Assembly: GCA_003194525.1 (NCBI GenBank)
Contig: NBIV01000031.1
Location: 1-64,000 of the forward strand
Direction of reading: 5' to 3'
Length of the DNA: 64,000 nt
DNA from: Gracilariopsis chorda
Taxonomy: Eukaryota > Rhodophyta > Florideophyceae > Gracilariales > Gracilariaceae
The translations under genes were made by a program, and so were the position numbers. The notes under the pieces were generated by a model that saw nothing but the letters and a program-made list of their open reading frames with translations, was not told the origin of the DNA and ran no database searches. Position 1 is the first letter of the stretch; each line of letters begins with the position of its first letter. Shown here in pieces: positions 23,227 through 34,137 of the stretch.

Positions 23227-24857
23227 AATCTAACGCAACCTTTGTTTTGCTGGCGGTAGTGCCTACAGCAGCTCAGAACTGCCCGCCGCACTACGATATC
23301 CTCACAAGTGTGGTGGTACGTTTAGCAGCAGAACTGAGAATGAATCGGATGTCAGAACATCAGGGTTGCGAGAACGATATAAGTGCTTGGCGGATTAAGG
23401 CGTCGGGGGTGCGCGTACGGCCCCCTTGCCCCTAGAGGCGCTCGCAGATGTTGGATGCCAGCGGGAGGATGGACCGATCCAGTCTCCGCAACAAGTTGTA
23501 GTACTCTGCTGTGGGGTTTGTACTACGTTTGCCGCTCAGTGTCTCACAGATTCGGCGCTTTCCCGAGCCCCCCAACCCCCAGTGTATCTGCGATTGGAAT
23601 AGCGATAGGAACACTAAAGGGTTATCAGCTGACCCAGGATGACCGCTACCCCTCCGCACAGTTGCACGGAGTATAAGTTCGTGTTGATGAAGAAGGTTGA
23701 TGTCGACAGATCGTACTGTAGTCCGCAAAGTCTTGCGAAACTTTCCAGATCCGCAGATCTCTACTAGTAATGCTACAGTTCCAATAATAATATAATCGTG
23801 CACGTGCAACAGTCAAGAGAACCTGCGAGGCTCTGAAGTACACTACATAACCATAACCTTGAGGGGTATCTATGTATAAGATCGACAGAGTGCACTGGTA
23901 ATTATCAAGCGCATCTTGGTATAACATCGACCGGATGGTTACTGTGTTCAGTGAATGAGTGTCGTGTTCTCTTGATGAGTCAAGAATGAGAAAACGTTTG
24001 TACTGGAGGAATATTCAGAAAACGAATGAAGCAGTCTTGTAAACACATGTGGATAACGTGCGCCACGAGACAAATGTTGGGAGGCGCTGTCTTCTTTGTG
24101 AACATGTTCACTGAAGTGGCTCCTTTGACATAACTGACAAGCCATATGATTCAATGTGTCCTATAAACTGTAAAGAAGATCGAATATGACCGATTTTCTT
24201 CGTAGTTTATAGAACACTTGAACCTGAAGTAGCTGTCCACTGAGTGGTTCGGTGTCAACCGCTGTGGATATTTCTCAAGTGCAGGGTAGACGTCGCTTAC
24301 ATCTCAATACATTCTCCAACTGCCATCTTCCCATCCGACGGTTTTTGATCCCACATTGCCCCCAACACCAACAGTTTACATCATCCGGCCACGATCGAAA
24401 GCAGATTCTCATAACCTGTGCAATGTTTCGAAGTGCTCACGTCAGTGCGCGCAGATCGTGGTGATATCATCAAATTCAATGCTCTGGATCTGTTTGCTTA
24501 TACCGAAATGACAACTTTTGTGTTTACTAGAGTACCAACGTACGCCGTTCAACTCAAAAGGGCCAAAAACAGAAGAATGTTAAAGGGTTGGCCTTCCCCT
24601 GTTAATTAGCATAAGTTCGCTGCAAACCATTAGACACTGTTATAAAGCGTTTCTCACTGCCGACCCATAGATTAAGAGACTAGTGCACTAGTTTTTCGCT
24701 GTGCATTACTCTCAACGTCTGAAACGAAAAGAAGGCAATGATACATGTTGCCACAGTGTTTAGCGGCGATTGCGTTTCCTTGTGGGACGTCTGCGAAGGA
24801 ACTCCATACCAGTTCCTATCACATTAGGCAGCACGCCTCCTAAAACTCCTAAAACAT
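23227..24857. other. Long non-coding stretch
   Basis: No protein-coding gene is supported. The part from about 23390 to 23920 differs in composition (GC-rich, then AT-rich toward 23800) and could be an old LTR, but no ends were found. A hairpin is at 24155-24218 (listed separately). The downstream end holds the 3' flank of the prolyl-tRNA synthetase gene. Confidence 0.4.
24155..24218. repeat. Imperfect 28-bp inverted repeat, 8-nt loop
   Basis: Left arm 24155-24182 and right arm 24191-24218 pair at 22 of 28 positions, with the core CTATAAACT shared perfectly. It is in a gene-poor stretch and could be a foldback element remnant or a hairpin-forming transcript. Confidence 0.65.
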
Positions 24858-26567
24858 CTAGTAACTGCGCCCCCACAGAGTGTACGCGGTCGCCTTTTCC
24901 GCACATGCAAAGCACTTGGCATCTTCTCCAATCTTCTCAACCCCGAGTCTTGATAATTCTTCCTCAAACGGAATACATAGGGTCTTCGCTGAGCCGGATA
25001 GTGCCTTCTTGTCAACCTCACCTTCTTCGCCCAACCTTTGTTGGCTTTCCTCACCACTTCTATCCTTTACGTCTTCCTCACATGGGGTTTGTTCACACCA
25101 CGGCGCCAGAACCATAGTGCGTTTGTCCAACGCAGGAACAAAGTCAGCCCATTTATCCACTCGAACAATCTTTTCATCTCGAGCAATGCGTGCCTTCTCA
25201 AACGTAGATTTGTGTATACTCTCCAAAGTGGTCTTTACGGTTTCGCACACCTTGGCACGCTCAAACATAGACTTCTCACCATCAACTCGTTTCGTTGCCA
25301 TCACGGATCCTCCTTCAATATCGCGCGGACCAAGCTCCAGGCGCAACGGAACGCCCTTGAGTTCCCAGTAATTGAACTTCCATCCAGGGTTCTTATCGTC
25401 CCTCAAATCCGCCTTGACTCGGATTCCATCCTTCTGCAGCTCTTGTTCCAACTCTTCAGCAGCATCCCGCACCATTTTTTCCATCCCTTTCCGCAAGATC
25501 GGAACAACAACCACCTGAATTGGAGCTATACGCGGCGGGAGAACAAGTCCCTTGTCATCACTATGCACCATGGCCATTACACCAATTGAGCGAGTAGTCA
25601 AACCCCATGAGTTTTGCCAGACGAACTGCTTTTTGTTGTCGCCTATTTCGTACTCAATCTTGAACATGCGCGAGAAATTTTGTCCAAGACAATGGCTGGT
25701 AGCAGCCTGAATGGCGCGTCCATTAGTCGGGATGAATCCTTCTATAGTGGTTGTATACAAACCACCAGCAAACTTCTCCTTGTCCGATTTGCGGCCTCTA
25801 ATAACCGGAACAGCAAGCAGATCTTCATAAACCGAGCGGTAGAGATTCAAAATTTGCAAAACTTCAACGTCGGCTTCTTCCTTTGTCGCAAATGCGGTAT
25901 GGCCTTCTTGCCACAAGAACTCTCGCGAACGAATGAATGGGGTCGGATACTTGAATTCCCAACGCACGACATTTGACCACTGATTCAACTTGAGCGGAAG
26001 ATCGCGATAACTACGGATCCACTTGGAATAAGCCGGATACATAATGGTTTCAGAAGTTGGACGAACGGCAATTGGCTCTTCAAGGTCCTTCTTACCGCTC
26101 TTGGTGACCCAAGCAACCTCGGCCGCAAAGCCCTCAATGTGATCTTCTTCGGTAGTCAAACGCTTCTTCGACACGAAGAGCGGAAAGTACGCATTCTGGA
26201 CGCCGAGTTTCTTGATCTCGGCGTCGAAGTATTCGCGAATTGTTTCCCACATGGCGAAACTCCACGGCCTGAGGATGTAGCAGCCAGACACGTCGTAGAA
26301 CTCGATCATCTCTGTCTTTGTGACAAGCTGAGAGAACCACTCGCCGAAGTCGTCGGACTTTTTGATCTCCATGCCATCGCGGTTTGCGCCCTTAACACCG
26401 GCGGGGCGCCTGTCCAGTTTCTGCGCCGCCTTGGCGGCTTTGGCGGCCTTCTTGGCTTGCTTGGCGGCTTTGCGCTGCTCCTTGAGGGCAGGGTCTACGG
26501 TCTTATTTTCGTCGGCCAGCGAGTCGGACACGCTGAGGCCGAGCAGTGCTTCCTCCGCAGTGGCCAT
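24858..26567 (-). CDS. Prolyl-tRNA synthetase, eukaryotic/archaeal type (569 aa)
   Basis: Class II aminoacyl-tRNA synthetase that charges tRNA-Pro in the cytosol. After a Lys/Ala-rich helical N-terminal extension (about residues 30-60) the catalytic core begins with EMIEFYDVSGCYILRPWSF. Motif 2 lies around NVVRWEFKYPTPFIRSREFLWQEGHTA-type sequence, and motif 3 around the GGSVMATKR region with the anticodon-binding domain following. The C-terminal zinc-binding Cys pairs are present (WCEQTPC, then CFAC), and the protein ends in the typical GRSY. No YbaK editing domain and no EPRS fusion are present. I start at the ATG at 26567 (MATAEEALL); an upstream in-frame ATG at 26594 would add nine residues. 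No plastid or mitochondrial transit peptide is obvious. Confidence 0.95.
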   Translation of the reverse strand: MATAEEALLGLSVSDSLADENKTVDPALKEQRKAAKQAKKAAKAAKAAQKLDRRPAGVKGANRDGMEIKKSDDFGEWFSQLVTKTEMIEFYDVSGCYILRPWSFAMWETIREYFDAEIKKLGVQNAYFPLFVSKKRLTTEEDHIEGFAAEVAWVTKSGKKDLEEPIAVRPTSETIMYPAYSKWIRSYRDLPLKLNQWSNVVRWEFKYPTPFIRSREFLWQEGHTAFATKEEADVEVLQILNLYRSVYEDLLAVPVIRGRKSDKEKFAGGLYTTTIEGFIPTNGRAIQAATSHCLGQNFSRMFKIEYEIGDNKKQFVWQNSWGLTTRSIGVMAMVHSDDKGLVLPPRIAPIQVVVVPILRKGMEKMVRDAAEELEQELQKDGIRVKADLRDDKNPGWKFNYWELKGVPLRLELGPRDIEGGSVMATKRVDGEKSMFERAKVCETVKTTLESIHKSTFEKARIARDEKIVRVDKWADFVPALDKRTMVLAPWCEQTPCEEDVKDRSGEESQQRLGEEGEVDKKALSGSAKTLCIPFEEELSRLGVEKIGEDAKCFACAEKATAYTLWGRSY

Positions 26568-27094
26568 GTGGGTGAAGATGTGCTGTTCGTTCACAGGGAA
26601 TGCGCGATCAGTTAGGAGACGCGAAGGAGTGTCTGTGCAGTTGCGAATGGACGGAAAGGAGGTGGAATAAGTTTAGGGCGGAGGAGGCGTTGCGACTCGG
26701 AAACTGGCGATGAGAGCTCTATGGTAGGGTACCTTCGGTAGATAGAGCGCTGGCCAGCGCAGGGTGGGACGGGGGCGCTTTGCTATGCGCTGTCACGGCG
26801 GCGATGATTGTAATCGTTCGCAGCTGATCGCAACTGGTGCATTTCGCGCTGCCACCGGTGCCATCTGACATCTGCCATCTCCGTGCACCGGCTCCGCTCC
26901 TCCCAACCTGGTACACCCACTCTTGGGCGCCTGCGTCGAACCTAGTGGTACTACGTTCTCAGCCGCTAACCCTTACCCCGAAACAAACCATCTGTAATCG
27001 TTCGATGCGCGTCACCGACAAAAGAACCATTCTGTTTAGACAAAAGAGCAACTTCACATTCCTCCAGAGGTACCAACGGTACCGCTACGTGTAG
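26568..27094. other. Intergenic region between ProRS and REXO4
   Basis: About 530 bp with no gene. It includes the ProRS promoter side and the 3' flank of the REXO4-like gene. A GGTACC pair at 27069-27086 forms a short palindromic motif. Nothing else was noted. Confidence 0.4.
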
Positions 27095-28063
27095 CTAGGA
27101 ATCACCATCAAGCGTGGGCAACCTTTTATTTCGTTTAGACTGCCCATGCCGCTGCACCGTGCCCTTCCCTTGTTTCAGGCTCGCCTCCCACTCCTTCCGA
27201 TGCCGCTTGTACAACGCAAGCGCCGCACGAGCGTCTTCACATGAGTCATGCTCACTCTTTTGAAACGTATCAACCCCCAGAACCTCCGCCACAACAACAC
27301 TCAGCTTGGGTCCCACCGCCGAGCGACGCCCTTGTTTTCTCCACACCCTCTTGAAGTAAACAGCAGTGTCTCGAATGTCCTGCCACGGATGCGATATTCT
27401 AAGAACCTTAATGTCATTTCGAAGCGCATGGCCCACCACAATTCGGCCCGCTATCAATTCTCCCACCGCTTTTTGCGCTTCGTACGCTTCCACTGCTGTG
27501 CATGAATCAGGAGATACATCCTCCGCTTTCACGCCAGACCACTGCGTTCTATAGTCCGTAACCCGTTCTTTCACTTTGACAAACTTGTCGTATAGTACAT
27601 CGCCAGAATAGTTCACCACAGACACACGGGCAAGTGCATTCTGTTTACCATCCGGCCCAACGCCAACCATTTCGCAATCCATACCAACAATATCCGTGAT
27701 TTCATTAGTGTTAACTACTGGTCGTTTCATAAAAGAGCTCACCTGTGACACAGCCTCATTCACTTCATCTTCCTGGGTTTCAGAGCGTTCAACTTTTCGC
27801 TGTCTCTTCGAACCGCGCAGCACTGTTTTTGGCAACGATTTCTGGAGTTGTTTCCAGTTCGAACTTATCCGTCGTCGCTTCTTGCTTGCTTTTTCTTTGC
27901 TGTTTTGCGCTGCGGACCCGTTCGTAGATGCTGCCTTTTCTTCCGCATCATTGCTGCTTATTTCCGCATCCAACTTCTTGTCGTTGCGAAGGGAAGCCAG
28001 TACTGCTTCCCGCACAAAATCAATCGCTTCTGATTTGCATGTGGTCCTAGCATTTCCAGGCAT
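27095..28063 (-). CDS. REXO4-like DEDDh 3'-5' RNA exonuclease (322 aa)
   Basis: The N-terminal third is basic and Lys/Arg/Ser-rich, with KKRRR that could act as a nucleolar signal. The RNase T-like exonuclease domain spans about residues 123-295. It has ExoI as DCEMVG, ExoII as VVGHALRNDIKVL and ExoIII as HDSCEDARAALALYKRH, so all DEDDh acids and the His are present. Yeast Rex4 and human REXO4 act in rRNA processing in the nucleolus, specifically ITS1. The gene is head-to-head with uS13 (28580), 516 bp apart. The frame starts at the ATG at 28063, with no intron. Confidence 0.93.
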   Translation of the reverse strand: MPGNARTTCKSEAIDFVREAVLASLRNDKKLDAEISSNDAEEKAASTNGSAAQNSKEKASKKRRRISSNWKQLQKSLPKTVLRGSKRQRKVERSETQEDEVNEAVSQVSSFMKRPVVNTNEITDIVGMDCEMVGVGPDGKQNALARVSVVNYSGDVLYDKFVKVKERVTDYRTQWSGVKAEDVSPDSCTAVEAYEAQKAVGELIAGRIVVGHALRNDIKVLRISHPWQDIRDTAVYFKRVWRKQGRRSAVGPKLSVVVAEVLGVDTFQKSEHDSCEDARAALALYKRHRKEWEASLKQGKGTVQRHGQSKRNKRLPTLDGDS

Positions 28064-28579
28064 GTTTCATGAACATACACACAAACGCTCCTCGATCAAT
28101 GCTTGTCGTACTTGTACTTGGAATGGGCAAGGGAAAGCGAAATGAAATGCACAACAGCTTCTTCCCGTAGCACAGAAATCCCTAAAACCGGTACGGCTCC
28201 CCGGCTTCAGGACTGTCAAAATGGCGCAAGAAGTTCAAGCTGCTACACGTAGACTTCTGCCAGGCATTTTGCAGGTGACGGCGCTATCTACAGTGTAGAT
28301 TCTACCCGCGTCGCCTTATTTGGGAGATCCACTTTTGCGAAAACCCTGAAATACGAAAACAAAGCGGATCAACGTGTATGGCGTGTAGAGAACGATGTGT
28401 TCCCGTCGGCGTCGCCTCTCCAATGCGTTGCGCTTGGCGCCGCCACCGTCGATTAATGTCTGCCGTTCCCGAACTCGTCAGCTTTTCCCCGCACACCGCC
28501 AGAGCTCCTTCAGAAAAGCTAAAAACGTATCCAGTGGCGAAATCGTGATAAGCGTGTCAAAGAGCGTGTAGCAGCAAAG
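28064..28579. promoter_or_regulatory. Shared divergent promoter region, REXO4-like gene and uS13
   Basis: 516 bp separate the two start codons, which face away from each other. Both products belong to ribosome production. No TATA box or known motif could be assigned with confidence, so this is called only from the geometry. Confidence 0.45.
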
Positions 28580-29044
28580 ATGGCCGTCGTCATGGAGGGA
28601 GAAGAGTTTCAGCACATTCTTCGTGTGCTGAACACTAACATCGACGGGCGTCAGAAGGTTATGTACGCCCTCACATCCATCAAGGGTGTCGGTCGTCGCT
28701 TCTCAAACTTGGTTCTAAAGAAGGCCGACATCGATCTTACAAAGCGCGCTGGTTCTCTCTCCAACGAAGAGATTGATCGTATCGTCACCATCATTCAAAG
28801 CCCGCGCCAGTTCAAGATCCCAGACTATTTCCTTAACAGGCAACGTGACTTCAAGGACGGAAAAACTACCCAGCTCATTGCCAATCAACTGGATTTCAAG
28901 CTAAGAGAAGATCTTGATCGTCTGCGAAAGACTCGTTGTCATCGTGGTATGCGACACTACTTCGGTCTCAGAGTTCGCGGTCAGCACACAAAGACAACTG
29001 GTCGTCGCGGTCGTACTGTTGGTGTATCAAAGAAGAAGGCATAA
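28580..29044 (+). CDS. RPS18: Cytosolic small-subunit ribosomal protein uS13 (RPS18, 154 aa)
   Basis: Full-length eukaryotic uS13. Typical stretches are [12 protein letters not shown] near the N terminus, the helix-two-turn-helix with IKGVGRR, the segment [20 protein letters not shown], and the C-terminal [20 protein letters not shown]. The protein sits in the head of the 40S subunit and contacts the P-site tRNA and bridges to the 60S subunit. Length (154) fits eukaryotic orthologues, which are 152-156. There is no intron, unusual for this gene in plants and animals but usual in compact red algal genomes. Confidence 0.97.
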   Translation: MAVVMEGEEFQHILRVLNTNIDGRQKVMYALTSIKGVGRRFSNLVLKKADIDLTKRAGSLSNEEIDRIVTIIQSPRQFKIPDYFLNRQRDFKDGKTTQLIANQLDFKLREDLDRLRKTRCHRGMRHYFGLRVRGQHTKTTGRRGRTVGVSKKKA

Positions 29045-29215
29045 GCCTACCACTTCTTGTCGGATGGCGATGTCAACGTTATTGCGATTTGATTTATCGA
29101 ACCGGTCAATTGGTATATGTAAAACGTCCATGCGGCAGAAACTGTAGTGCAGCTACTGATGGCGGTCTACAAGAAGCAGATCCAAGAACATTGCGTTGTA
29201 TTCTTTGATATACGC

Positions 29216-30106
29216 TCAATTTGGATTGTTCTGCGCTTTTGAGCTAGTGACCGATGCAATCCATCTTTGGGTTTCCGTTAGCTGTTCTACTGTCGATTCG
29301 GAGTCGTAAAGAGCAAAACCGCAGCTTGTCATCCAAGATGCAAAGTCCAGCTTTGATTCATGAGCCGTCTCAAGCAGCTCTAGCCACTCTCGTACCATCT
29401 TCACGTGTAGTTCTTTGCAACCATCTATGTCGCTGAGTTTCCCATAAACCCCATGCAGGTTTACGCTTCTTACTCCGAGTTCTTTAGCGAAAGATGAGAA
29501 GTATCTAATTTTTTGTTTCGTATCTTTCTCGATTTTGTGCGGTATCACCTCGTTTTCCCAGAAGGGAACCAGGTTTTTCCCTCGTACCAATACTCTGTTG
29601 GGAACCAACTCTGGCTCGTCTGAACCAAACCATAAGTAAGCAACACTCCATTTTATGAACTGCATACCCAGGAACATAGCTCTCGGTACGCCACACATTT
29701 TGCTTCTACTGCCGAAGTCGTAGATGTAACAGTACCGTCCGCACGCTAGCGAGAATAGCAGCTCATGGTCTAGTTGGGCAAGTAATTTATTGTATGCACC
29801 ACTCTCACAGTGAGAACTTTGTATCCTTGTAAATCGCACTTGGTCATCACTCAAGCACAGTTGCACATCCGGGAGAGCCTCTATTCCGTTGGTGAGGTTT
29901 ATGAAATGGCGAGGAGCTAAGTCCAGGGTTTCCTGAGAAGGTGCAGGGTATTTGTTTGTAAGACGGTGAGAATGTATCCTTTTCCTGCGAGATTTTCCGC
30001 TTCCGCAGGCATAGATCCTCCTCCGTTGAGGGGCATTGTCTTTAGAAGAATTGGTGTTTGCAGCCGTTCGGTATGGGGATATGAGGAATGCGCAATACGG
30101 ATTCAT
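29216..30106 (-). CDS. Conserved plastid-type protein of unknown function (296 aa)
   Basis: The first 50 residues are rich in Ser, Arg and Asn with few acids, as in a plastid transit peptide. The mature part has features I associate with an uncharacterised chloroplast family of land plants: FINLTNGIEALP, then a Cys-containing RIQSSHCE, a LDHELLFSLACGRYCYIYDFGSR stretch and WFGSDEPELVPN. This resemblance comes from memory and needs a search. No membrane segment or known catalytic motif is seen. It is convergent with uS13, 171 bp away. The function is not known. Confidence 0.7.
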   Translation of the reverse strand: MNPYCAFLISPYRTAANTNSSKDNAPQRRRIYACGSGKSRRKRIHSHRLTNKYPAPSQETLDLAPRHFINLTNGIEALPDVQLCLSDDQVRFTRIQSSHCESGAYNKLLAQLDHELLFSLACGRYCYIYDFGSRSKMCGVPRAMFLGMQFIKWSVAYLWFGSDEPELVPNRVLVRGKNLVPFWENEVIPHKIEKDTKQKIRYFSSFAKELGVRSVNLHGVYGKLSDIDGCKELHVKMVREWLELLETAHESKLDFASWMTSCGFALYDSESTVEQLTETQRWIASVTSSKAQNNPN

Positions 30107-30701
30107 GTTACTGTCTTGCCAAGCCCAGCTTCAAGATCTGAAGTCTGAGGATCGTCGTGGATGATGTTTCAGCGGTATAACTTCGTTGGCATCACTGATT
30201 TCCTACTTTGAAGGGCTTGGAGTAATCTTTGAATAATTAATGGGGGGCATTTGTAGACAATATGTGGTGCCCCTAGATAGATACGAAGGGTACATGCACT
30301 TTAAATGTGCTGGCATAACCAGTCAAGCCCTCTACTCCTCGAGAATTCGATTTACTGTTCATCACCAGGACAAAGTCTTGTCAAGATATCAGTAGCGTTC
30401 TTTTTCTTTAACTGGGGAACAGATTTGTATTCAATTGAAGTAGAGATGAGGTTCATTCTGAAGCATGTGAACTGCATCGCAATTCACCAAGCTAGCTACC
30501 TGTGGTACCGGTAATACCTGGACCAGTGGCGACCCTGATCATCTCGAACGAGATGGGAATAAGAAAAGCACCAAATGCTGGACAAGCTGCTTATATATCT
30601 AGAGATATAGGGATTCCTCTCAGAACAGCCCTGTCGCAGTCTCGGAATTAGGGACACAAACCCATATACACAGACACACACAAAACGATGAAAGGAATCA
30701 A
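30107..30701. other. Intergenic region
   Basis: About 600 bp without a supported gene. It contains the promoter side of the gene ending at 29216 and the 3' flank of the next minus-strand gene. A CA-rich stretch is near 30665-30685. Confidence 0.4.
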
Positions 30702-32042
30702 TTATATTTGCATCTTACCATCATCCCCGAAGCCCTCTGGTATTGCCCCAAGTCGTCCCTCCCATCCTGCTGTTCTTCCACTAATCTCTTCCTCCACCTC
30801 GTACTTTTCTAGGTCCCATACTGATACAGTCCGCTTGTGGAATGCTTCATCCTGCAGATCCTGAACATCTTTGTCCTCCATGTCGTACAGTTTTCTTGCC
30901 ACTGCTTCTGACTCCTCTCCGATACTAGACAACTTGAGCACAAACTTCTCATCGACATTTCCAAACTCTTCAATGAGCTTTCGAAGCGCAGCAACAAACT
31001 TTTTCCCATCGACCGCGATGCCGCTCGTAACCGTGCCGTCTACAAGCGTAACAGAACCTCTAGACTTGAAACTATCCATTAACATCTTCGTCCGGGCTTC
31101 AGAATCTTCTGTACGCAACAGCGCTCGTATCAAGCGAACCTCCGGTTCAAGCTGAACATCCTTGACAGATTGTGCGTGGTTAAGTGCTAACGATAACACT
31201 TCTACTGCTTGCTGCGCATTAGCTTTCTTGGCTTGGTCCAGGTTAGCTTGCAAGAGAAGAATAAACGCATCATCTAGCTTCCCTTTCCGTGCTAGCGTAT
31301 CAATTTGTTTTCTCATTGCAATAGCATCGCCCGCGGCCAACACGGTTCGGACACTTTCGGTACCTGCCTGAATTCGCTCGTTCATAACGACGGAAATGAC
31401 GTTGCGCAGGTCAATAAGTGCTTCTGAATCAGAGCCCTTGAAAGAAATACGTTCATTGATTCTTTCCAACAGACGAAGATCAATACGTTGATAAGAGGCT
31501 TCTACGGCAGTCTTCAAAGCAGCCGGATTCGACACATCCCTTGCGGACTTAATCTCATCAATAAGTTCATCGTAAGACGCCGCAGCGATTTCATTGCTAG
31601 TGCTTGTATTTATGTTAGGTTCCTGAGAATCTTTCATAGCAGCTTCAGCCTCCTCTGGTGGAACTGCATCCAGTAGCTGTTTCATAACATCAGTAATGGC
31701 GCTTTGCAGAACACGAAGTGTTTCTCGTTCTTCTAGATCTGGTGAATTATCAATCTTTTGTTGCAGAAAGCGGTAAAATTCTTCGTCGAGCTGATCAAGA
31801 TTGTTTTGCACGATGACTGGGAGCTTCGAGGGGTCGGAAAAACGCATCTCGGCAAGGAGAATTTCGTGCCCATCGCTCTCCAAATTGTTCTGCCCAAAGC
31901 CCTCGGGCATTCCAACAAGCTGAGCTCGGGGGATACGACGAAAATGGGAATGACATCCTTGGCGAGGACGAGCAGATGATAGTTGAGGTGTGAAGGCGGA
32001 TGAATTCACAGACGGTGTGAGCGGGATGCCGGTAAACGCCAT
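30702..32042 (-). CDS. Predicted plastid-targeted helical protein (446 aa)
   Basis: The start MAFTGIPLTPSVNSSAF has the MAF plus Phe-near-N-terminus pattern of red-lineage plastid transit peptides; a Ser/Arg-rich stretch to about residue 40 supports import. The mature part is almost all helical with many Glu, Lys and Ala, and with recurrent Leu, over about residues 65-430. The short motif PEGFG occurs at 46-50, near the predicted cleavage site, and again at 435-439 close to the C terminus. No known domain was recognised. The two motifs could mark terminal binding sites, but that is a guess. Confidence 0.75.
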   Translation of the reverse strand: MAFTGIPLTPSVNSSAFTPQLSSARPRQGCHSHFRRIPRAQLVGMPEGFGQNNLESDGHEILLAEMRFSDPSKLPVIVQNNLDQLDEEFYRFLQQKIDNSPDLEERETLRVLQSAITDVMKQLLDAVPPEEAEAAMKDSQEPNINTSTSNEIAAASYDELIDEIKSARDVSNPAALKTAVEASYQRIDLRLLERINERISFKGSDSEALIDLRNVISVVMNERIQAGTESVRTVLAAGDAIAMRKQIDTLARKGKLDDAFILLLQANLDQAKKANAQQAVEVLSLALNHAQSVKDVQLEPEVRLIRALLRTEDSEARTKMLMDSFKSRGSVTLVDGTVTSGIAVDGKKFVAALRKLIEEFGNVDEKFVLKLSSIGEESEAVARKLYDMEDKDVQDLQDEAFHKRTVSVWDLEKYEVEEEISGRTAGWEGRLGAIPEGFGDDGKMQI

Positions 32043-33468
32043 TGGTATTTTGTTTCTTCTTCAGAGTATGATCTTTCCGTTCAGTTGGTAGGTATAAGAC
32101 GAAAAGAGACGGGTGGTTGCCGTACAACTGCGGGCAAGACAATATGGTCAGGGCGCTGGCTGCGGGGCGCAGGTTCGGAAGAGCCTTGATTGGGAGCGAA
32201 TGGACAGCGGAGATCTGCAAAACGGAGTGCAATGGCAGCCGCAGGTGCTCGTACAAAAAAACGTGTACGATGACGAAAGGCCTCATCTGGATGTGATTTG
32301 ATCCTGTACATTTTGTGATACAAAGGTTCCCGAATCAGGATCAAATTTCCATGAAATCTCTGACTCGGTTCGGTTTCTGTCTTTTAATGAGCACAACCAA
32401 GAGCACAACATATCAAAACGTTCGAACTTTGCTCGTTCGCTCTCGTCCCGTCCAAGATGTTGCCAAGGCAGCAACGACGGTACTTTGTCGAAACCTTTTG
32501 ATCTTCTTGTGGCAGCGTACAGAGCAGGCCGTTGAGTTCTGCCCCGTGTTTTACCTGGATTTAAATGCGGTTGGCGACAATCTGTGGTATCCACTCATAT
32601 CGCAAGGTCAAACTGCCAGCTGTCTTCACAGTTCCCACTAAGTTCTTATCAAGGCCTCGAGAAATCACCCTCAACATGCTTGCTCATGGTACTGGCCTTG
32701 TCGTCGAGTATTTTTAACACATGGATTACATGGAACTGATGTCAGCCTCTGAAAACATTTTCCGCACATGCTTCACCAGTTGTACGCGTTACGATTTCCC
32801 GTAACACAGTTTCATGCGCCACACAAGGGTGCTAGTGAACCTTCTTCTCGTTGTCCCACAACCATTACCGATGATTATAAAAGCTCCCCAGCGTCGCGAA
32901 GGCTGTACATTGACATGCGCCCAGTTTTGAATTCAAAATGGACGCGATCTAGCTAACTTCTCCCCGTAGCGGCCCGAACAGAACTTCCAATGCGTGGGGC
33001 CTGCGCAGTGGTTTCCGTTCCTCTTTTATACACCATCTTCTCTGCCCTGCAGGAAGTACACCGGAAGGGAATGGTGGTGTCCAGGCTTGGTTACATGTTC
33101 TCTATTTCAGGCTCTAATTTTTCTTCGAACGCTGCCCCATTCCCTTGGCGCTAAACTCAAAGCATGTCCTGACAGCGAGCGCGTCATCCGGTATCCTGAC
33201 TCCTTGTGATGAGTATCACACCCCTTTTATCTTTCGCATTCTGATAGAAAACCCACAGCCCCTAGCAGTTTCGACATTCGTTGAGTTGCATCATATGATT
33301 ACAGATAAAGTCCACCCCTCAGCAATCAAAAGCTACTTCCCCATCGGTATAAATGCTCGCAGCAGAGACATGTCATCCCCAATGGAGGTACAAGCTCTTC
33401 ACCACCCTCAGCGGACAGCAGCACGAGTCGCCCACGCACTACATCAGACTTAAATTATCACCCATAAA
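32043..33468. other. Long intergenic region between divergent genes
   Basis: About 1.4 kb with only weak short frames in both directions (for example 32283-32594 minus, 32315-32641 plus). The plus frame lacks an ATG start. I see no recognisable gene, RNA or repeat. Promoters of both neighbours should lie here. Confidence 0.4.
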
Positions 33469-34137
33469 ATGGCTAGTGCTACCTTCAACAATCGTCGTGT
33501 TCGCAGTCTGATCTACGGGTTGATCACTTTGTGCTCGCTTGTGGTTTTCGGCAATATCGCCGAAGTATGCGACAAGAACAATGTATGTCCTGTCCGCCTG
33601 AGAGGAATTATTACAATCGGTGTGCTTGGTACTGTCTTCAGTCTGACCATGTGCATTGCACTTCTTTGTGATATCGAGCTAATTGCTGTCCTTGAGCTTG
33701 TGTTTGCAGTGATTCTGTTTATCTTGTATTCAATTTGCGTTGGAATTGTGTCGTCAGTGAGAACCGGTATCGGTGCAAGTAATATAATCACTACGGGAAG
33801 TCTGGGTCTTGGAGGCGTCACACTAGTTGGAGGAGGCCTTGGTAACATTATTGCTGTCACATTCTCTTGGATTGCTGAAGTCTTGGTGTGCATCGCCCTC
33901 TTTATGGCCCTGACATGCAGTGGCGGACTCTTCCCATTGAAGTCATCGTCGAAGAGCCCAGACGACATTGAGAGAGGTTTGGCAGATGTTGAGACTCCGG
34001 AGCGTGAATACATGGAAAAATTAGGTTCAAGACCACTCGCAGAATCGCCGGATGGATCAGAAGAGTCTCCGAGCACTCCGACAATCAATGAGCCTACGCC
34101 ACACCAACAAGATGCCAAGGATGCCGCTAATGCTTAA
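33469..34137 (+). CDS. Four-transmembrane, MARVEL-like membrane protein (222 aa)
   Basis: Hydrophobic segments at about residues 13-30, 45-68, 70-94 and 124-150 give four membrane spans. Short loops lie between the first three, and a longer Gly/Ser-rich loop (about 99-124) comes before the fourth. The last 70 residues are hydrophilic, Ser/Pro/Glu-rich and end in EPTPHQQDAKDAANA. The topology resembles MARVEL-type proteins of vesicle and tight-junction membranes, but the sequence is too diverged to name. Start is the ATG at 33469, preceded by a CACCCATAAA context. Confidence 0.75.
   Translation: MASATFNNRRVRSLIYGLITLCSLVVFGNIAEVCDKNNVCPVRLRGIITIGVLGTVFSLTMCIALLCDIELIAVLELVFAVILFILYSICVGIVSSVRTGIGASNIITTGSLGLGGVTLVGGGLGNIIAVTFSWIAEVLVCIALFMALTCSGGLFPLKSSSKSPDDIERGLADVETPEREYMEKLGSRPLAESPDGSEESPSTPTINEPTPHQQDAKDAANA

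Noticed and set aside
26139..26670. Plus-strand frames of 158 and 102 codons
   Set aside because: Antisense of the Lys/Ala-rich N-terminal part of prolyl-tRNA synthetase.
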